A stretch of 64,000 nt of DNA. Origin: Deltaproteobacteria bacterium. GTDB lineage: Bacteria; Desulfobacterota; SM23-61. A program made the translations under genes and the position numbers. The notes beneath the pieces were generated by a model. That model made no database searches. It saw nothing but the letters and a program-made list of their open reading frames with translations, and had not been told where the DNA came from. Shown here piece after piece: positions 19,058-30,218 of this stretch (position 1 is the stretch's first letter; each line of letters starts with the position of its first letter). The stretch covers positions 1-64,000 of the forward strand of contig VGSF01000006.1 in NCBI GenBank assembly GCA_016875165.1. The letters run 5' to 3'.

Positions 19058-20133
19058 AAATATTTACTCGCTATTTGGCCAGGGAATTTTTGCAAAATTT
19101 TTTCTTGGGGCTGGCGGCTTTCACCGTCATCTATTTGATTGTGGAATTTTTTGAACGAATTAACGCCTTCCTGCACAACCAGGCCACTCTAAAAATGATG
19201 GGGGCGTATTTTTTGAACAAAATCCCTTCCATCGTCTTCCAGGTGGCTCCGCCCTCCATTTTGCTTTCTTCCATCGTTACCCTGGGTCTCATGTCCAGGC
19301 ATAACGAAATTATGGCCATGAAATCCGGGGGTATCAGCCTGCGGCGTATTACCTTGCCCATCCTGGGTATAGTCGTGATCCTCTATTGCGTCCTCCTGGG
19401 TATGAGCGAGTTTATCGTCCCGGCAGCCAACCAAAATGTCCGCAACATCTTTGATTGGATAATTCACAAAAAAAAGCCCGTGGCTACTTTTAAGCAAAAC
19501 CAGCTCTGGATTCATACCCATCAGGCCATCTTTAATATCCAGCTTTATCACCCGGAGCGTGATTTTTTGGAAGGGATTACCCTATACCGTTTTGATCAGA
19601 ACTTCCAGGTCATGGAGAGGGTGGATGCCCGCAGCGCCCGCTGGCAGGATGGCCGTTGGATATTCTCTGACGCTTCGGTAACATCTTTTGCTTCCTCAGG
19701 TTTCCCTGTGCGTAAAAAATATTTGGAAATCATCATGGCCCTGCCGGAAACTCCTGACGACTTCCGCATTGCCGAGAAGAACCCCGACGAGATGAATTAC
19801 CGGGATCTGAGGGATTATGTGCGCAAGATCGAGCGGGACGGATACAACGCCGCGAAATATCGCTGTGCCATGCACGCCATCTTTTCCTTTCCCTTCATCG
19901 GAGTAATCATGGCGTTTTTGGGAATTCCCATCGCCTTAAGGAAGGAACGGGGGGCGGGGATTGCTGTGGGCGTAGGCTTGAGCATCCTGATCAGTTTTGC
20001 TTATCTGGTAGCCTTTTCCTTCAGTCTGGAGCTCGGTAAGGCCGGGACTATTCCGCCTTTCCTTTCCGCCTGGCTGGGCAATTTTATCTTTGCCCTGGTG
20101 GGAGTTTACCTTTTCCTTTCCGTCCGCCACTGA
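19054..20133 (+). CDS. lptG: LPS export ABC transporter permease LptG
   Basis: A 359-residue partner of LptF with the same plan: YLAREFLQNFFLGLAAFTVI at the start, three membrane helices, a periplasmic domain (about 130-265, ending DEMNYRDLRDYVRKIERDGY), then three helices with GVIMAFLGIPIALRKERGAG. The permease pair forms the groove that carries LPS. The 4-base overlap with lptF implies coupled translation. Assignment to G rather than F rests on gene order and the shorter length. Confidence 0.92.
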   Translation: MKIFTRYLAREFLQNFFLGLAAFTVIYLIVEFFERINAFLHNQATLKMMGAYFLNKIPSIVFQVAPPSILLSSIVTLGLMSRHNEIMAMKSGGISLRRITLPILGIVVILYCVLLGMSEFIVPAANQNVRNIFDWIIHKKKPVATFKQNQLWIHTHQAIFNIQLYHPERDFLEGITLYRFDQNFQVMERVDARSARWQDGRWIFSDASVTSFASSGFPVRKKYLEIIMALPETPDDFRIAEKNPDEMNYRDLRDYVRKIERDGYNAAKYRCAMHAIFSFPFIGVIMAFLGIPIALRKERGAGIAVGVGLSILISFAYLVAFSFSLELGKAGTIPPFLSAWLGNFIFALVGVYLFLSVRH

Positions 20134-20199
20134 GGTGTGATTCGTGTTCAGTGTTAAGTACTGGTTACAGGGGGTAGGGTGTTGCGTATTGGGAAAAGC

Positions 20200-20236
20200 A
20201 TATAGCTCTTACGCCTTGCGCCTCACGCCTTACTTC
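20200..20236. repeat. GTAAGGCG/GCAAGG tail repeat after ahcY
   Basis: Read on the ahcY strand, GTAAGGCGTGAGGCGCAAGG begins about 12 bases after the ahcY stop. Closely similar tails follow the acyl-CoA dehydrogenase (5250-5272), paaK-like (9350-9365) and metK (about 21711-21740) genes, and a related CGTAAAGCG tail surrounds the hemB stop (11464-11490). Confidence 0.55.
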
Positions 20237-20243
20237 TTCTTTT

Positions 20244-21509
<1,266 letters not shown>

Positions 21510-21576
21510 TCATTTATAGGACGCAGATTTTCACAGATCAACGCAGATAAAAAAATAAAAACCGTAAGGTCTAAAC

Positions 21577-21701
21577 TATAGTGAACGACATAAATAAGTT
21601 GACATTACCCTGTGTCATTGCGAACGAAGTGAAGCAATCTCAAGGGATTGCCACGTCGTTTCACTCCTCGCAATGACTACTTTTCAGGACCGTTCACTAT
21701 A
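21577..21701. repeat. Mini-element with TATAGTGAACG ends
   Basis: TATAGTGAACG (21577-21587) and CGTTCACTATA (21691-21701) are perfect inverted ends. The interior is the GTCATTGCGAACGAAGTGAAGC...CTCGCAATGAC module, related to the interior of copies C and G of the TCGTAAAAAGTC family but under different ends. Confidence 0.75.
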
Positions 21702-21784
21702 ATTTACCCGCTTGCGCCTCGCGCTCTCATGCGCTACGTTTTTTTATCCTGATAATCTGCGTTTATCTGCGTCCAAATATTTTT

Positions 21785-22948
<1,164 letters not shown>

Positions 22949-22974
22949 AGTTCTTTACTCTCCCTCCTTATAAT

Positions 22975-24795
22975 TCATTGAACGGCAACCCTGGAATTAT
23001 ATTTTTCCCTGAACTCTTCAGGAAATTTTATTCTCAAGCTGGCATATACCAATTCTTCGATTTCTTCCGGAGTGGAAAGGTTAAGAGAAGCGTTGACCAA
23101 GCTCTTACATTCCCGCAAGGTGTAGGCCCGAAGAATCTTTTTCACCCGGAAGATAGAGAGAACATTCATGGATAGTTCATCCAGCTCCAGCCCTAAAAGA
23201 ATGGGCACATAGAGCGGTTCTCCGGCCATTTCTCCACACATGGCCACCTTGATTCCGGCCCCGTGTGCGGCTTTCACCACCTCTTTCACCAAACGCAGAA
23301 TGGCCGGGTGCAGGGGTTCGTAGAGGTGGGTGACCGACTCGTTTACCCGGTCGATGGCCAAAGAATACTGGATCAGGTCATTGGTCCCTACACTGAAAAA
23401 ATCTACTTCTTTTGCCAATATATCAGCGATGGTCACCGCTGAAGGAACCTCGATCATAATCCCGATTTCCATCTGGGGATCAAAAGGAATACCTTCAGCC
23501 GTTAAGCTCAAACGGACTTCAGTGAGGATTTTTTTCACCTCCCGGATCTCGGTGGCGCCCGAGATCATGGGAACCATTAATTTCACCTTCCCGTAGGCGC
23601 TGGATCGCAGAATGGCCCGGAGCTGAACTTTGAAGATGTCCACTTCCTTCAGGCTGAAACGAACCGCCCGCAGGCCCATGGCTGGGTTCATCTCTTCGGC
23701 CAGATCCATGTGGGACATGAACTTGTCCCCCCCGATGTCCAGGGTCCGGATTACCGCCGAATGAGGATGAGTTGCTTCAACTACTTTTTTGTAGGCCTGG
23801 AAGTGATCTTCCTCCGAGGGCAAATCTTTGCGGTTCAAGTACAAATATTCCGTGCGGTACAGGCCGATTCCCTCCGCCCCATGCTGCAATACCGAAGGAA
23901 TCTCCTCCACGAGCTCTATGTTCGCCAGAACCTTTACCCGATATCCATCGAGGGTTTCTGCCGGCAGGTCGCGGTACTGGAAGAGCTCCCGCTCCATCTT
24001 CTGACGAGCTCGCTGTCGCTCCTTATACTCCTGGATGATCTCCGGGCTGGGGTTCACCACCACCACCCCGGTGAGACCGTCCACGATCAATGTATCTCCC
24101 GTGTTTATGTGGTGGGTGGCCGTTTCCGAACCAACGACTGCGGGGATTTCCAGGGAGCGGGCCATGATCGCCGTGTGAGAGGTCTTCCCGCCCATATCTG
24201 TAACAAAGGCTGTGACTTTGTCCTTGGCCATCTGGGCCGTATCTGCCGGAGAGAGATCGTGGGCGACAATGATCACTTCTTCCTTGATCTGGGATATCGT
24301 CTCCTTATCTTTGCCCATCAGGTTGCGGAGAATCCGCTCCCCGATGTAGTCTATGTCTGTCTTCCGGCTCTTTAAGTATTCGTCATCGATGTTGTTAAAA
24401 ACCTTGCGCACTCGCTCCAGGTTGATCTTTAGCGCCCATTCGGCATTGATCCAGCTTTGTTTAATGGTCTTCTCGGTGTTCTCTATCAGATTTTTATCTT
24501 CTAAGAGAAGAAGGTGGACATCGAGAATATAGGTAGGGCCGGCAACGTCTTCGTGAAGAAGTTTTTCCTTGGCCAGGCGCAGTTGCTTCTTCGACTCTTC
24601 GACCGCTTCCCGAAAACGGGCCACTTCTTGAAGAATCTGGGGTTCCGGAATAACCCTGGCCGGGGCTTCTATCTTTCCCCGGTCCAATAGGTAGGCTTTT
24701 CCTATGATGATTGCCGGGGTTACCCCGATTCCTTTGATAAATTGGGTTTTTTTTATTTCGCGTTTCAAGTTACTCTTCTCCGAATCCCCCTTCAA
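22975..24795 (-). CDS. ptsI: Phosphoenolpyruvate-protein phosphotransferase, Enzyme I
   Basis: A 606-residue PTS Enzyme I. The phosphorylated histidine is in TDMGGKTSHTAIMARSLEIP (about H207). The PEP-binding C-terminal barrel is marked by YRTEYLYLNR near residue 320, VGTNDLIQYSLAIDR near 475 and VAMCGEMAGEP near 525. It carries an N-terminal extension of about 20 residues before the usual KGIGVTPAI start, in the part that overlaps ptsH by 26 bases; the true start could be slightly downstream. No EII permease is nearby, so the pair may serve regulation or an unlinked EIIA. Confidence 0.95.
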   Translation of the reverse strand: MKGDSEKSNLKREIKKTQFIKGIGVTPAIIIGKAYLLDRGKIEAPARVIPEPQILQEVARFREAVEESKKQLRLAKEKLLHEDVAGPTYILDVHLLLLEDKNLIENTEKTIKQSWINAEWALKINLERVRKVFNNIDDEYLKSRKTDIDYIGERILRNLMGKDKETISQIKEEVIIVAHDLSPADTAQMAKDKVTAFVTDMGGKTSHTAIMARSLEIPAVVGSETATHHINTGDTLIVDGLTGVVVVNPSPEIIQEYKERQRARQKMERELFQYRDLPAETLDGYRVKVLANIELVEEIPSVLQHGAEGIGLYRTEYLYLNRKDLPSEEDHFQAYKKVVEATHPHSAVIRTLDIGGDKFMSHMDLAEEMNPAMGLRAVRFSLKEVDIFKVQLRAILRSSAYGKVKLMVPMISGATEIREVKKILTEVRLSLTAEGIPFDPQMEIGIMIEVPSAVTIADILAKEVDFFSVGTNDLIQYSLAIDRVNESVTHLYEPLHPAILRLVKEVVKAAHGAGIKVAMCGEMAGEPLYVPILLGLELDELSMNVLSIFRVKKILRAYTLRECKSLVNASLNLSTPEEIEELVYASLRIKFPEEFREKYNSRVAVQ

Positions 24796-25036
24796 TCAAC
24801 ATCCCCAGGGTTTCCAGAACCTCCAGCGCATCTTCTCCCTGGGCTTTTATGGTGATGCAGGTTCCCTGGGCTGCCGCCAGCATCATTAAATCCATTATGC
24901 TTTTGCCGTCGGCTACCTGTCCATCTTTTTCCACTTTTATTTCCGAGCGGTAACGGCTGGCAGTTTGCACAAAAGAGGCCGAGGGGCGGGCGTGAAGGCC
25001 GAATCTATTTTTAATCATGTAGGTTCTGGTTATCAC
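24770..25036 (-). CDS. ptsH: Phosphocarrier protein HPr
   Basis: An 88-residue HPr. The active-site His15 is in NRFGLHARPSASF and the regulatory Ser46 in GKSIMDLMMLAAAQG, so both phosphorylation sites are preserved. The Ser46 site would allow control by an HPr kinase if one is present in the genome. It precedes ptsI and overlaps it by 26 bases. Confidence 0.95.
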   Translation of the reverse strand: MITRTYMIKNRFGLHARPSASFVQTASRYRSEIKVEKDGQVADGKSIMDLMMLAAAQGTCITIKAQGEDALEVLETLGMLIEGGFGEE

Positions 25037-25201
25037 GGTTCTGCCGGGATTAAAATATGTGAACGGGATTGTCCCCGTTCTTTTGCTAAACCCTTGAAAC
25101 CCAAATATTCAACTTAATGTAAGTTTACTTTTTCGAATTCCCCTTGTCAAGACTTTTCCCTTTTTTCGTTTCCCCATTTTCCTTTTGATTTTCCCTGCCC
25201 G

Positions 25202-25230
25202 TTGCCGAATTCGTCATAATATGCTATAAA
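25202..25230 (+). promoter_or_regulatory. Possible sigma-70-type promoter directly at smpB
   Basis: TTGCCG (25202-25207), a 17-base spacer and TATAAA (25225-25230). The -10 box ends only 5 bases before the smpB ATG, so if used it would give a leaderless transcript. No Shine-Dalgarno sequence is present in this stretch. Confidence 0.4.
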
Positions 25231-25235
25231 ATATT

Positions 25236-25688
25236 ATGAGTGAGAAGATTCTTTGCCTGAACAAAAAAGCGCGCCATGAATATTTTATCGAAGAAACCTA
25301 TGAAACGGGGATTGCGCTTCTGGGAACGGAAGTCAAATCCCTGCGCATAGGTAAGGGGAATCTTAAGGACAGCTTCGTTCGGATCGAAGATGAAGAGGCT
25401 TTCCTGCATAATACCCATATCAGCCCTTATCCCTACGGCCATCAATTCAACCATGAGCCGGAACGGGTGCGCAAACTGCTTATGCATAAACAGGAAATCC
25501 GCCGCCTCTCGGGAAAAACTAATGAGCGGGGATACACCTTAATTCCTTTGAAAATTTACCTGAAGAGTGGTAAAATAAAATTAGAGATTGGATTGGCTAA
25601 AGGGAAAACCCTTTACGACAAGAGAGAAGACTTAAAAAAACGTTCGGCTGATAGAGAAATGGAAAAAGCCCTTAAAGATAGGCGATGA
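25236..25688 (+). CDS. smpB: SsrA-binding protein SmpB
   Basis: A 150-residue tmRNA partner that brings ssrA RNA to stalled ribosomes. Visible: [20 protein letters not shown] at the N-terminus, [21 protein letters not shown] (tmRNA-binding barrel), and a basic C-terminal tail ([20 protein letters not shown]) that acts in the decoding centre. The start is fixed by the family N-terminus even though no ribosome-binding site is visible. The ssrA gene follows 445 bases downstream on the same strand. Confidence 0.96.
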   Translation: MSEKILCLNKKARHEYFIEETYETGIALLGTEVKSLRIGKGNLKDSFVRIEDEEAFLHNTHISPYPYGHQFNHEPERVRKLLMHKQEIRRLSGKTNERGYTLIPLKIYLKSGKIKLEIGLAKGKTLYDKREDLKKRSADREMEKALKDRR

Positions 25689-25779
25689 AAAAGATAAGGC
25701 CGGGGTGGTAATTTCCCCTTGTTCTTTGACATATCAGCAATTAGAACCTTTACCTGAGCCGCGGTTTAATTTTTTTGGA

Positions 25780-26060
25780 CGCAGATTTTCGCGGATAAGC
25801 GCCGAAAAAATGTAATGACCGCAAGGCCCAAGGCGTAAATGCATTTGCCACTTGCGCCTTGCGCTCTTGCGCTTTACGAATTTTCAAATCCTGACAATCT
25901 GTGTTTACCCTCTTCGATAGTTCTCATCCGGAATCCCCCTCTCCCCTTGCGGGAGAGGGCTGGGGTGAGGGGGGATTAAAATGGAAGTCATAGAAATTTT
26001 AACCCCTTATCACCCCCGCCATCCCCTCCCCCTTCGAAGGGGGAGGGGGAAAGTTGAATT
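25780..26060. repeat. Tail-type repeats and GC-rich palindromes between smpB and ssrA
   Basis: No gene. From about 25780 are GGACGCAGATTTTCGCGGAT and a GCAAGGCCCAAGGCGTAAAT / ACTTGCGCCTTGCGCTCTTG inverted stretch. From 25933 is a palindrome of the type AATCCCCCTCTCCCC...GGGAGAGGG...GGGGGGATT, followed by CCCCTCCCCCTTCGAAGGGG. Similar GC-rich palindromes occur at 36546 and 39515. Confidence 0.5.
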
Positions 26061-26133
26061 TCGGGGTGGACACTATGATGGACACTATATAGTAAACATC
26101 TAACAGGGTGAATCTGTGTCCAAAAAGTATTTA

Positions 26134-26494
26134 GGGGGCGTCACGGTCTCGACGGGGATCATTGAGGTAAGGGCTGCGTGCCGAGGTTCCGACTGGGCTC
26201 GTTAAAAAAGTCGGGCTTAAGATAAGCGGAAACTACAACTACGCTTACGCCACTGCTTAATTGACAGTGGCCGCTCCTCCGGCTTTCTCCTGTAAGGCCG
26301 GGAAGGGGCGTCGACTCAGCAGGATAGCTTACCGCTGAAGCTTATAAGCGGAAGGCGAAACATAATAAGCTGGCTCTTCTTGGAATCCTGCCGCTGGGAG
26401 TCCAGGGGGGCGAGATTTAATACAACGGCTATGCACGTAGATGCTCCTTGCCGAAGGTTTCCGGACGCGGGTTCGACTCCCGCCGCCTCCACCA
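26134..26494 (+). ncRNA. ssrA: Transfer-messenger RNA
   Basis: 361 bases. The 5' end GGGGGCG (26134-26140) pairs with CGCCTCC before ACCA at the 3' end (CCA encoded, ending at 26494), and GGGTTCGACTCCC near 26469 is the T-arm. GGTCTCGACGGGGAT near the 5' end and the later pseudoknot-like segments are typical. The tag frame reads GGA AAC TAC AAC TAC GCT TAC GCC ACT GCT TAA (26228-26260), giving GNYNYAYATA. The resume codon would be Gly rather than the usual Ala, and the tail is YATA rather than the common LAA or VAA. It rescues stalled ribosomes with SmpB. Confidence 0.95.
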
Positions 26495-26518
26495 TGTTTA
26501 ATTAATTAAGAATATATC

Positions 26519-26533
26519 GCACCTTCGGTGCGG
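26519..26533 (+). terminator. Short hairpin after ssrA, terminator-like
   Basis: CGCACCTTCGGTGCG is a perfect 6-bp stem with a small loop, 24 bases after the tmRNA 3' end. It is followed by GGCTTTAAAG rather than a clean T run, so a terminator role is only possible. Confidence 0.35.
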
Positions 26534-26536
26534 GCT

Positions 26537-27278
26537 TTAAAGATCTTTGACATAGCACAGGTCACCACCACAAAAACATTGCAACTCAGGCATGCGCTGC
26601 CTGGACCGGCGGGAAGGCGGAAAAGAATTTACCACAATGTCCTCTACTTTGGCCTCATACCCGCAATCCCGGCAACGATAATTGTAATGGTGAGTATCGT
26701 ATATCCCCGACATCCGGATCTCTTCCTAGCTGAGTTCGCTCATACTGCCCACTTTTAAGCCTTTCTTCTTCGTCATAAATCACCCCGTAGGAAGAATGCC
26801 AAATCCTCCAGAGAATCAACTCCCCACCCCAGCGCGAACAAATAAACGGATCCCTGGCCGTCGTCTCCATCACCCTTTGCCGATAACCCTTGCGGCTAAG
26901 CGTAAAGGTCTCTCGACACTGTGCCGCATCTGCAGGCAAAATGAACCTTAACTTCTTGTAAATCTTCCGATATACGGCTGCCGCGTGAAGACCATAATAG
27001 CGAACCCGCTGCATCCCTTTGGGCAGAATGTGTTGCACCAAGGATAAACAAAAACAGCTCTTACAAGAAAAAGGCGCCTCCCTCCACTCACCCCCACACT
27101 CCCCATACACATAGGTCGCATAACCGTTTCTCGCATCCCCGCAACCCAGCATCTTCTGAACCACTTCATCATAACGGTCTTCCCGATAACGAGAAAAACT
27201 CTCCTTGAAAGACTCCCAGTGATTCCGAAAAATCTCTTTGAGTTTTTCTCGGTTAAACCACTGACAAAATGACCCCAT
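26537..27278 (-). pseudogene. Decayed IS91-like transposase
   Basis: On the minus strand, a protein start (MGSFCQWFNREKLKEIFRNH) leads into the zinc-binding region of IS91/Y2-type transposases (CGDARNGYATYVYGECGGEW, APFSCKSCFCLS). It then jumps directly to KGMQRVRYYGL, typical of the C-terminal half. The central catalytic part with its tyrosines is therefore deleted. The first frame ends at 26655; after a +1 shift the reading continues as HYNYRCRDCGYEAKVEDIVV and ends near 26537. It has both an internal deletion and a frameshift, so it is inactive. It lies 43 bases downstream of ssrA. Confidence 0.75.
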
Positions 27279-27325
27279 CTTGAGAATGCATTATAACCCC
27301 TTGACCTAACAACCAAAAACAGATA

Positions 27326-27370
27326 TTTTTTAGCATCAGGTTGCCCTTCGGGCACCCCGATGCTAAAAAA
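27326..27370. terminator. Long hairpin, bidirectional terminator-like
   Basis: TTTTTAGCATC (27327-27337) pairs with GATGCTAAAAA (27359-27369). An inner stem TGCCC-TTCG-GGGCA sits in the loop. T and A runs flank it on both sides, so it could end transcription in both directions or mark an end of the adjacent decayed element. Confidence 0.5.
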
Positions 27371-27476
27371 AATTCCTATACAATTAAATCAGCAAGCATT
27401 ATTTGGACAACAGCCCGTAAAGATCTGACCCCCTTTTTTTAGCCGATTGATGAAAAAGGGCGGTGGGGCCTTAGGT

Positions 27477-27558
27477 CGTCATTTCTGCGGAAGCAGGGCC
27501 TGCCCCGTACTTGATACGGGGGACGGCGTCTGGACTCCCGCTTTCGCGGGAGTGACGG
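27477..27558. repeat. Solo GTCATT...GTGACGG interior module
   Basis: CGTCATTTCTGCGGAAGCAG, CCCCGTACTTGATACGGGG and CTCCCGCTTTCGCGGGAGTGACGG form the interior module of the mini-elements without recognisable family ends. The CCCCGTACTTGATACGGGG block also occurs in copy A (about 880-900). Confidence 0.55.
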
Positions 27559-27811
27559 TTAATCGGAGTTTTTCCGCATCCTGTTAGTGCCAATGTTGCA
27601 TTAATAAATCCCTGTAAAATCCCCCCCACGCCGCCCTCTCCCCGAATCCAGGGTAGAGGAGAAAGAAAAAATTTCGAACGACCGGCAAAATCCACCGCGA
27701 GTGCTTTCTGGGTTCTATCCTGCAAACCATTTTCCGAACGCTGAGGGACTCATTACGAATCAAGTGCGCTTACGGTTTTTTGCAACTATCGGGATTTTTG
27801 ATTTTTTAAAA

Positions 27812-27840
27812 TTGACAGGGTTCAAGGTTTGTTTTAATCT
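27812..27840 (+). promoter_or_regulatory. Sigma-70-type promoter for the aminotransferase gene
   Basis: TTGACA (27812-27817), 17-base spacer, TAATCT (27835-27840). It would give a leader of about 125 bases before the ATG at 27974. Confidence 0.5.
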
Positions 27841-27973
27841 CCAGCCTGGAGCGAAGGATTGACGGCAGATCCCTGGTTGTGGGGAATTCCAAGCCTTGCC
27901 TTCGGGATCGCTTATTTTCCAAGAGGGGCGGATGTCGTTTTGCCATGGGGACATTCGGCCCGGGGAGTGCAAG

Positions 27974-29173
27974 ATGATGAAGGGAAAAACTTCTGAGTTA
28001 CTCGAGATGGCGCAACGCTGTTTGATCTATGTTGCGGACCGGCCCCCGATTGTGATGGAGCGTGGAGAGGGAATGTACCTCTTCGACACAGAAGGAAATC
28101 GCTATCTCGATTTTGTCGGCGGGTGGGCCGTGACCGCCCTTGGGCACTGCCCGCCGGTTTTGGTGAAAGCCCTGAAAGAGCAGGCCGATGTTCTGGTGAA
28201 CTGCAGCCCGGCCTTTTTCAATGACAAAATGATCGCCTTCGCCGACCTTCTGGTCCGTCACTCCTGCTTCGATCAAGCGTGGTTCGGCAACAGCGGCGCC
28301 GAGGTCAACGAGGCAGCAATCAAGCTGGCGAGGAAATTCGGCGCCCTGCACAAAAAGGGGGCTTATGAGATCATTACAACGGAGCAAAGTTTCCACGGGC
28401 GGACATTGGCCATGATGTCCGCCACGGACAAGCCGGCGTGGGCTTCCCTCTTCGAACCAAAGGCGGTGGGGTTTGTCCACGTTCCCTTCAATGATTTAAA
28501 CGCCATCCAGAAGGCGGTCAGCGATAAGACCATCGCCATCATGCTCGAGCCGATCCAGGGAGAAGGAGGAGTAAACATCGGAGACGCTGAATATATGAAG
28601 CGAATCCGGAAGCTGTGCGATGAGCAGGAAATCGTCATGATCGTCGATGAGGTGCAAACCGGTTTGGGGCGCTGCGGAACGTTATTTGCTTATCAGCAGT
28701 ACGGGATTGATCCAGATATCATGACCCTCGCCAAAGGGATCGGATCCGGCTATCCTCTGGCCGCGGTCCTCGCCAAAAATAAATTCTGTTGCTTTGCCGC
28801 AGGGGACCATGGCGGAACGTATGGAGGGAATTCGCTGGGGATGGCAGTCGGCATCGCGGTTGTCGAAGAGATCATCAATCGCGACCTCAGTTCCTATGCC
28901 GCCAAGATGGGCGATTATATCATGGACAAGTTGAACGCAGAGGCTACCAAATTCGGCCTTACCCGCATCAGGGGCAAAGGACTCCTCCTCGCGTTTGACC
29001 TGCCCAAAGATGCGGGAAAGGAAATCGTGAGCAAGGTGCTCCCGAAGGGGCTCCTTCTGAATTCGCCGCAACCGGCGACCATTCGCCTCATGCCTCCCAT
29101 GATCGTTGAACGGGGGCACGTGGAGGAAATGATCCGGATTCTCTCGGCGACTTTGAAGGAAGTTTTGGGCTGA
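27974..29173 (+). CDS. Class III aminotransferase, acetylornithine-transaminase-like
   Basis: A 400-residue PLP enzyme. Blocks in order: FGNSGAEVNEAAIKLARKFG near residue 95, QSFHGRTLAMMSAT near 140, MLEPIQGEGGVNIGDAEY near 190, DEVQTGLGRCGTLFAYQQYG near 220, and MTLAKGIGSGYPLAAVLAK near 255 with the PLP lysine. GNSLGMAVGIAVVEEI then follows. The overall pattern is closest to ArgD-type acetylornithine/succinylornithine transaminases, but GABA and other omega-amino substrates are possible and no arg gene is adjacent. I chose the ATG at 27974 (GGGGAG upstream) over an open TTG at 27896. Confidence 0.85.
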   Translation: MMKGKTSELLEMAQRCLIYVADRPPIVMERGEGMYLFDTEGNRYLDFVGGWAVTALGHCPPVLVKALKEQADVLVNCSPAFFNDKMIAFADLLVRHSCFDQAWFGNSGAEVNEAAIKLARKFGALHKKGAYEIITTEQSFHGRTLAMMSATDKPAWASLFEPKAVGFVHVPFNDLNAIQKAVSDKTIAIMLEPIQGEGGVNIGDAEYMKRIRKLCDEQEIVMIVDEVQTGLGRCGTLFAYQQYGIDPDIMTLAKGIGSGYPLAAVLAKNKFCCFAAGDHGGTYGGNSLGMAVGIAVVEEIINRDLSSYAAKMGDYIMDKLNAEATKFGLTRIRGKGLLLAFDLPKDAGKEIVSKVLPKGLLLNSPQPATIRLMPPMIVERGHVEEMIRILSATLKEVLG

Positions 29174-29314
29174 GCAGTCAAGAATCCGGAGTTGGGATGA
29201 ATCGTTTTCGATTCGCCGGCTCATCTTTCCGATCCACCTTTATTGACCGACAGAATCCAAGCGGTTTGCCCGATCATGCCCGGGGAAAACCTCCACGATG
29301 CTAAGCAGATGATA

Positions 29315-29362
29315 AGGTTCTAAGCTTTCTCAGCGACTGCGCGCTGAAAAAGCTTAGAACCT
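29315..29362. terminator. Long perfect hairpin in the gap between argD-like gene and livF
   Basis: AGGTTCTAAGCTTT (29315-29328) pairs perfectly with AAAGCTTAGAACCT (29349-29362), with a smaller CAGCG/CGCTG stem inside. It lies between two converging genes (the aminotransferase and livF), so it could terminate both, although no long T run follows. Confidence 0.45.
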
Positions 29363-29466
29363 ACGTCCCGGTTTTTAGTTTTCGGTTTTCAGAAACGATT
29401 ATGTGTCAAGGAGAAGTCATCGGAAGATATGCGGGGGCCCCAATAGCTCTGCCAGAGGCAGATCCG

Positions 29467-30216
29467 TTAGAGTCCCAGGTAGGTTTTACGGAGGACCTCG
29501 TCTTGCAGCAGTTGTTCGCCTGTGCCTTCGGCGATGATTTTACCTGAGGAAAGGACGTAATTACGGGAGGCCATTTTGAAGACCGTGCTGACTTCCTGCT
29601 CAACAAGGAGCACGGTGATTCCAAGATTCCGGATCTCGCCAATTTTTTCAAACACATGTCTTCGGAAAATGGGGGCCAGGCCAGTGGAAGGCTCATCAAT
29701 GCACATCATTTTGGGCCGGGACATCAAGGCCCGGCCGAGGGCCAGCATCTGCTGCTCTCCGCCGGATAGGGTTCCGGAGATCTGCTTGGCTCGCTCTTTT
29801 AGCACAGGAAATAATTGATAGACTTTCTCAAGGTTATCATGCGCTTCTTTCTTCTCCTTAAGCAGGTAAGCGCCCGCATACAAATTGTCGATGACCGTCA
29901 TTTCCCGAAACGGCCTTCTTCTTTCGGGGCAATGAATCAAGCCTCTTTCAACAATCGCATGGGCGGGTATCTGATCGATTCTCTCCCCGCCAAAGCTTAC
30001 CTCACCCTCGAAGATTACGTCGCCATGGGTTGAGCGGCGGGTGATCTCCCTTTCCCAGGCAACCAGGCCGGTAATGGCTCTGAGCAACGTGGATTTGCCG
30101 GCCCCGTTGGGCCCAACCAGGCTCACCAACTCTTCCCGGTCAACGCCCATGCTCAGGTCGTTGATGATCATGGCCTTGTCATAGCAGACCGTCAAATGGG
30201 TTACTTCCAGGAGCAA
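29467..30216 (-). CDS. livF: Branched-chain amino acid-type ABC transporter ATPase LivF
   Basis: A 249-residue ATPase. Walker A is VGPNGAGKSTLLRAITGL near residue 35, the signature is GTLSGGEQQMLALGRALMSR near 142, and Walker B is PKMMCIDEPSTGLAP near 163, followed by the H-loop region. It ends with the KTYLGL tail typical of LivF. It is the last gene of the liv operon, 2 bases after livG. The operon also encodes a CoA ligase, so the imported substrate may be an aromatic or other organic acid rather than an amino acid. Confidence 0.93.
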   Translation of the reverse strand: MLLEVTHLTVCYDKAMIINDLSMGVDREELVSLVGPNGAGKSTLLRAITGLVAWEREITRRSTHGDVIFEGEVSFGGERIDQIPAHAIVERGLIHCPERRRPFREMTVIDNLYAGAYLLKEKKEAHDNLEKVYQLFPVLKERAKQISGTLSGGEQQMLALGRALMSRPKMMCIDEPSTGLAPIFRRHVFEKIGEIRNLGITVLLVEQEVSTVFKMASRNYVLSSGKIIAEGTGEQLLQDEVLRKTYLGL

Positions 30217-30218
30217 CG

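Noticed and set aside
26948-27355. Minus-strand frame of 135 codons next to ssrA
   Set aside because: It is an alternative frame over the IS91-like remnant; the family motifs are in the other frame.
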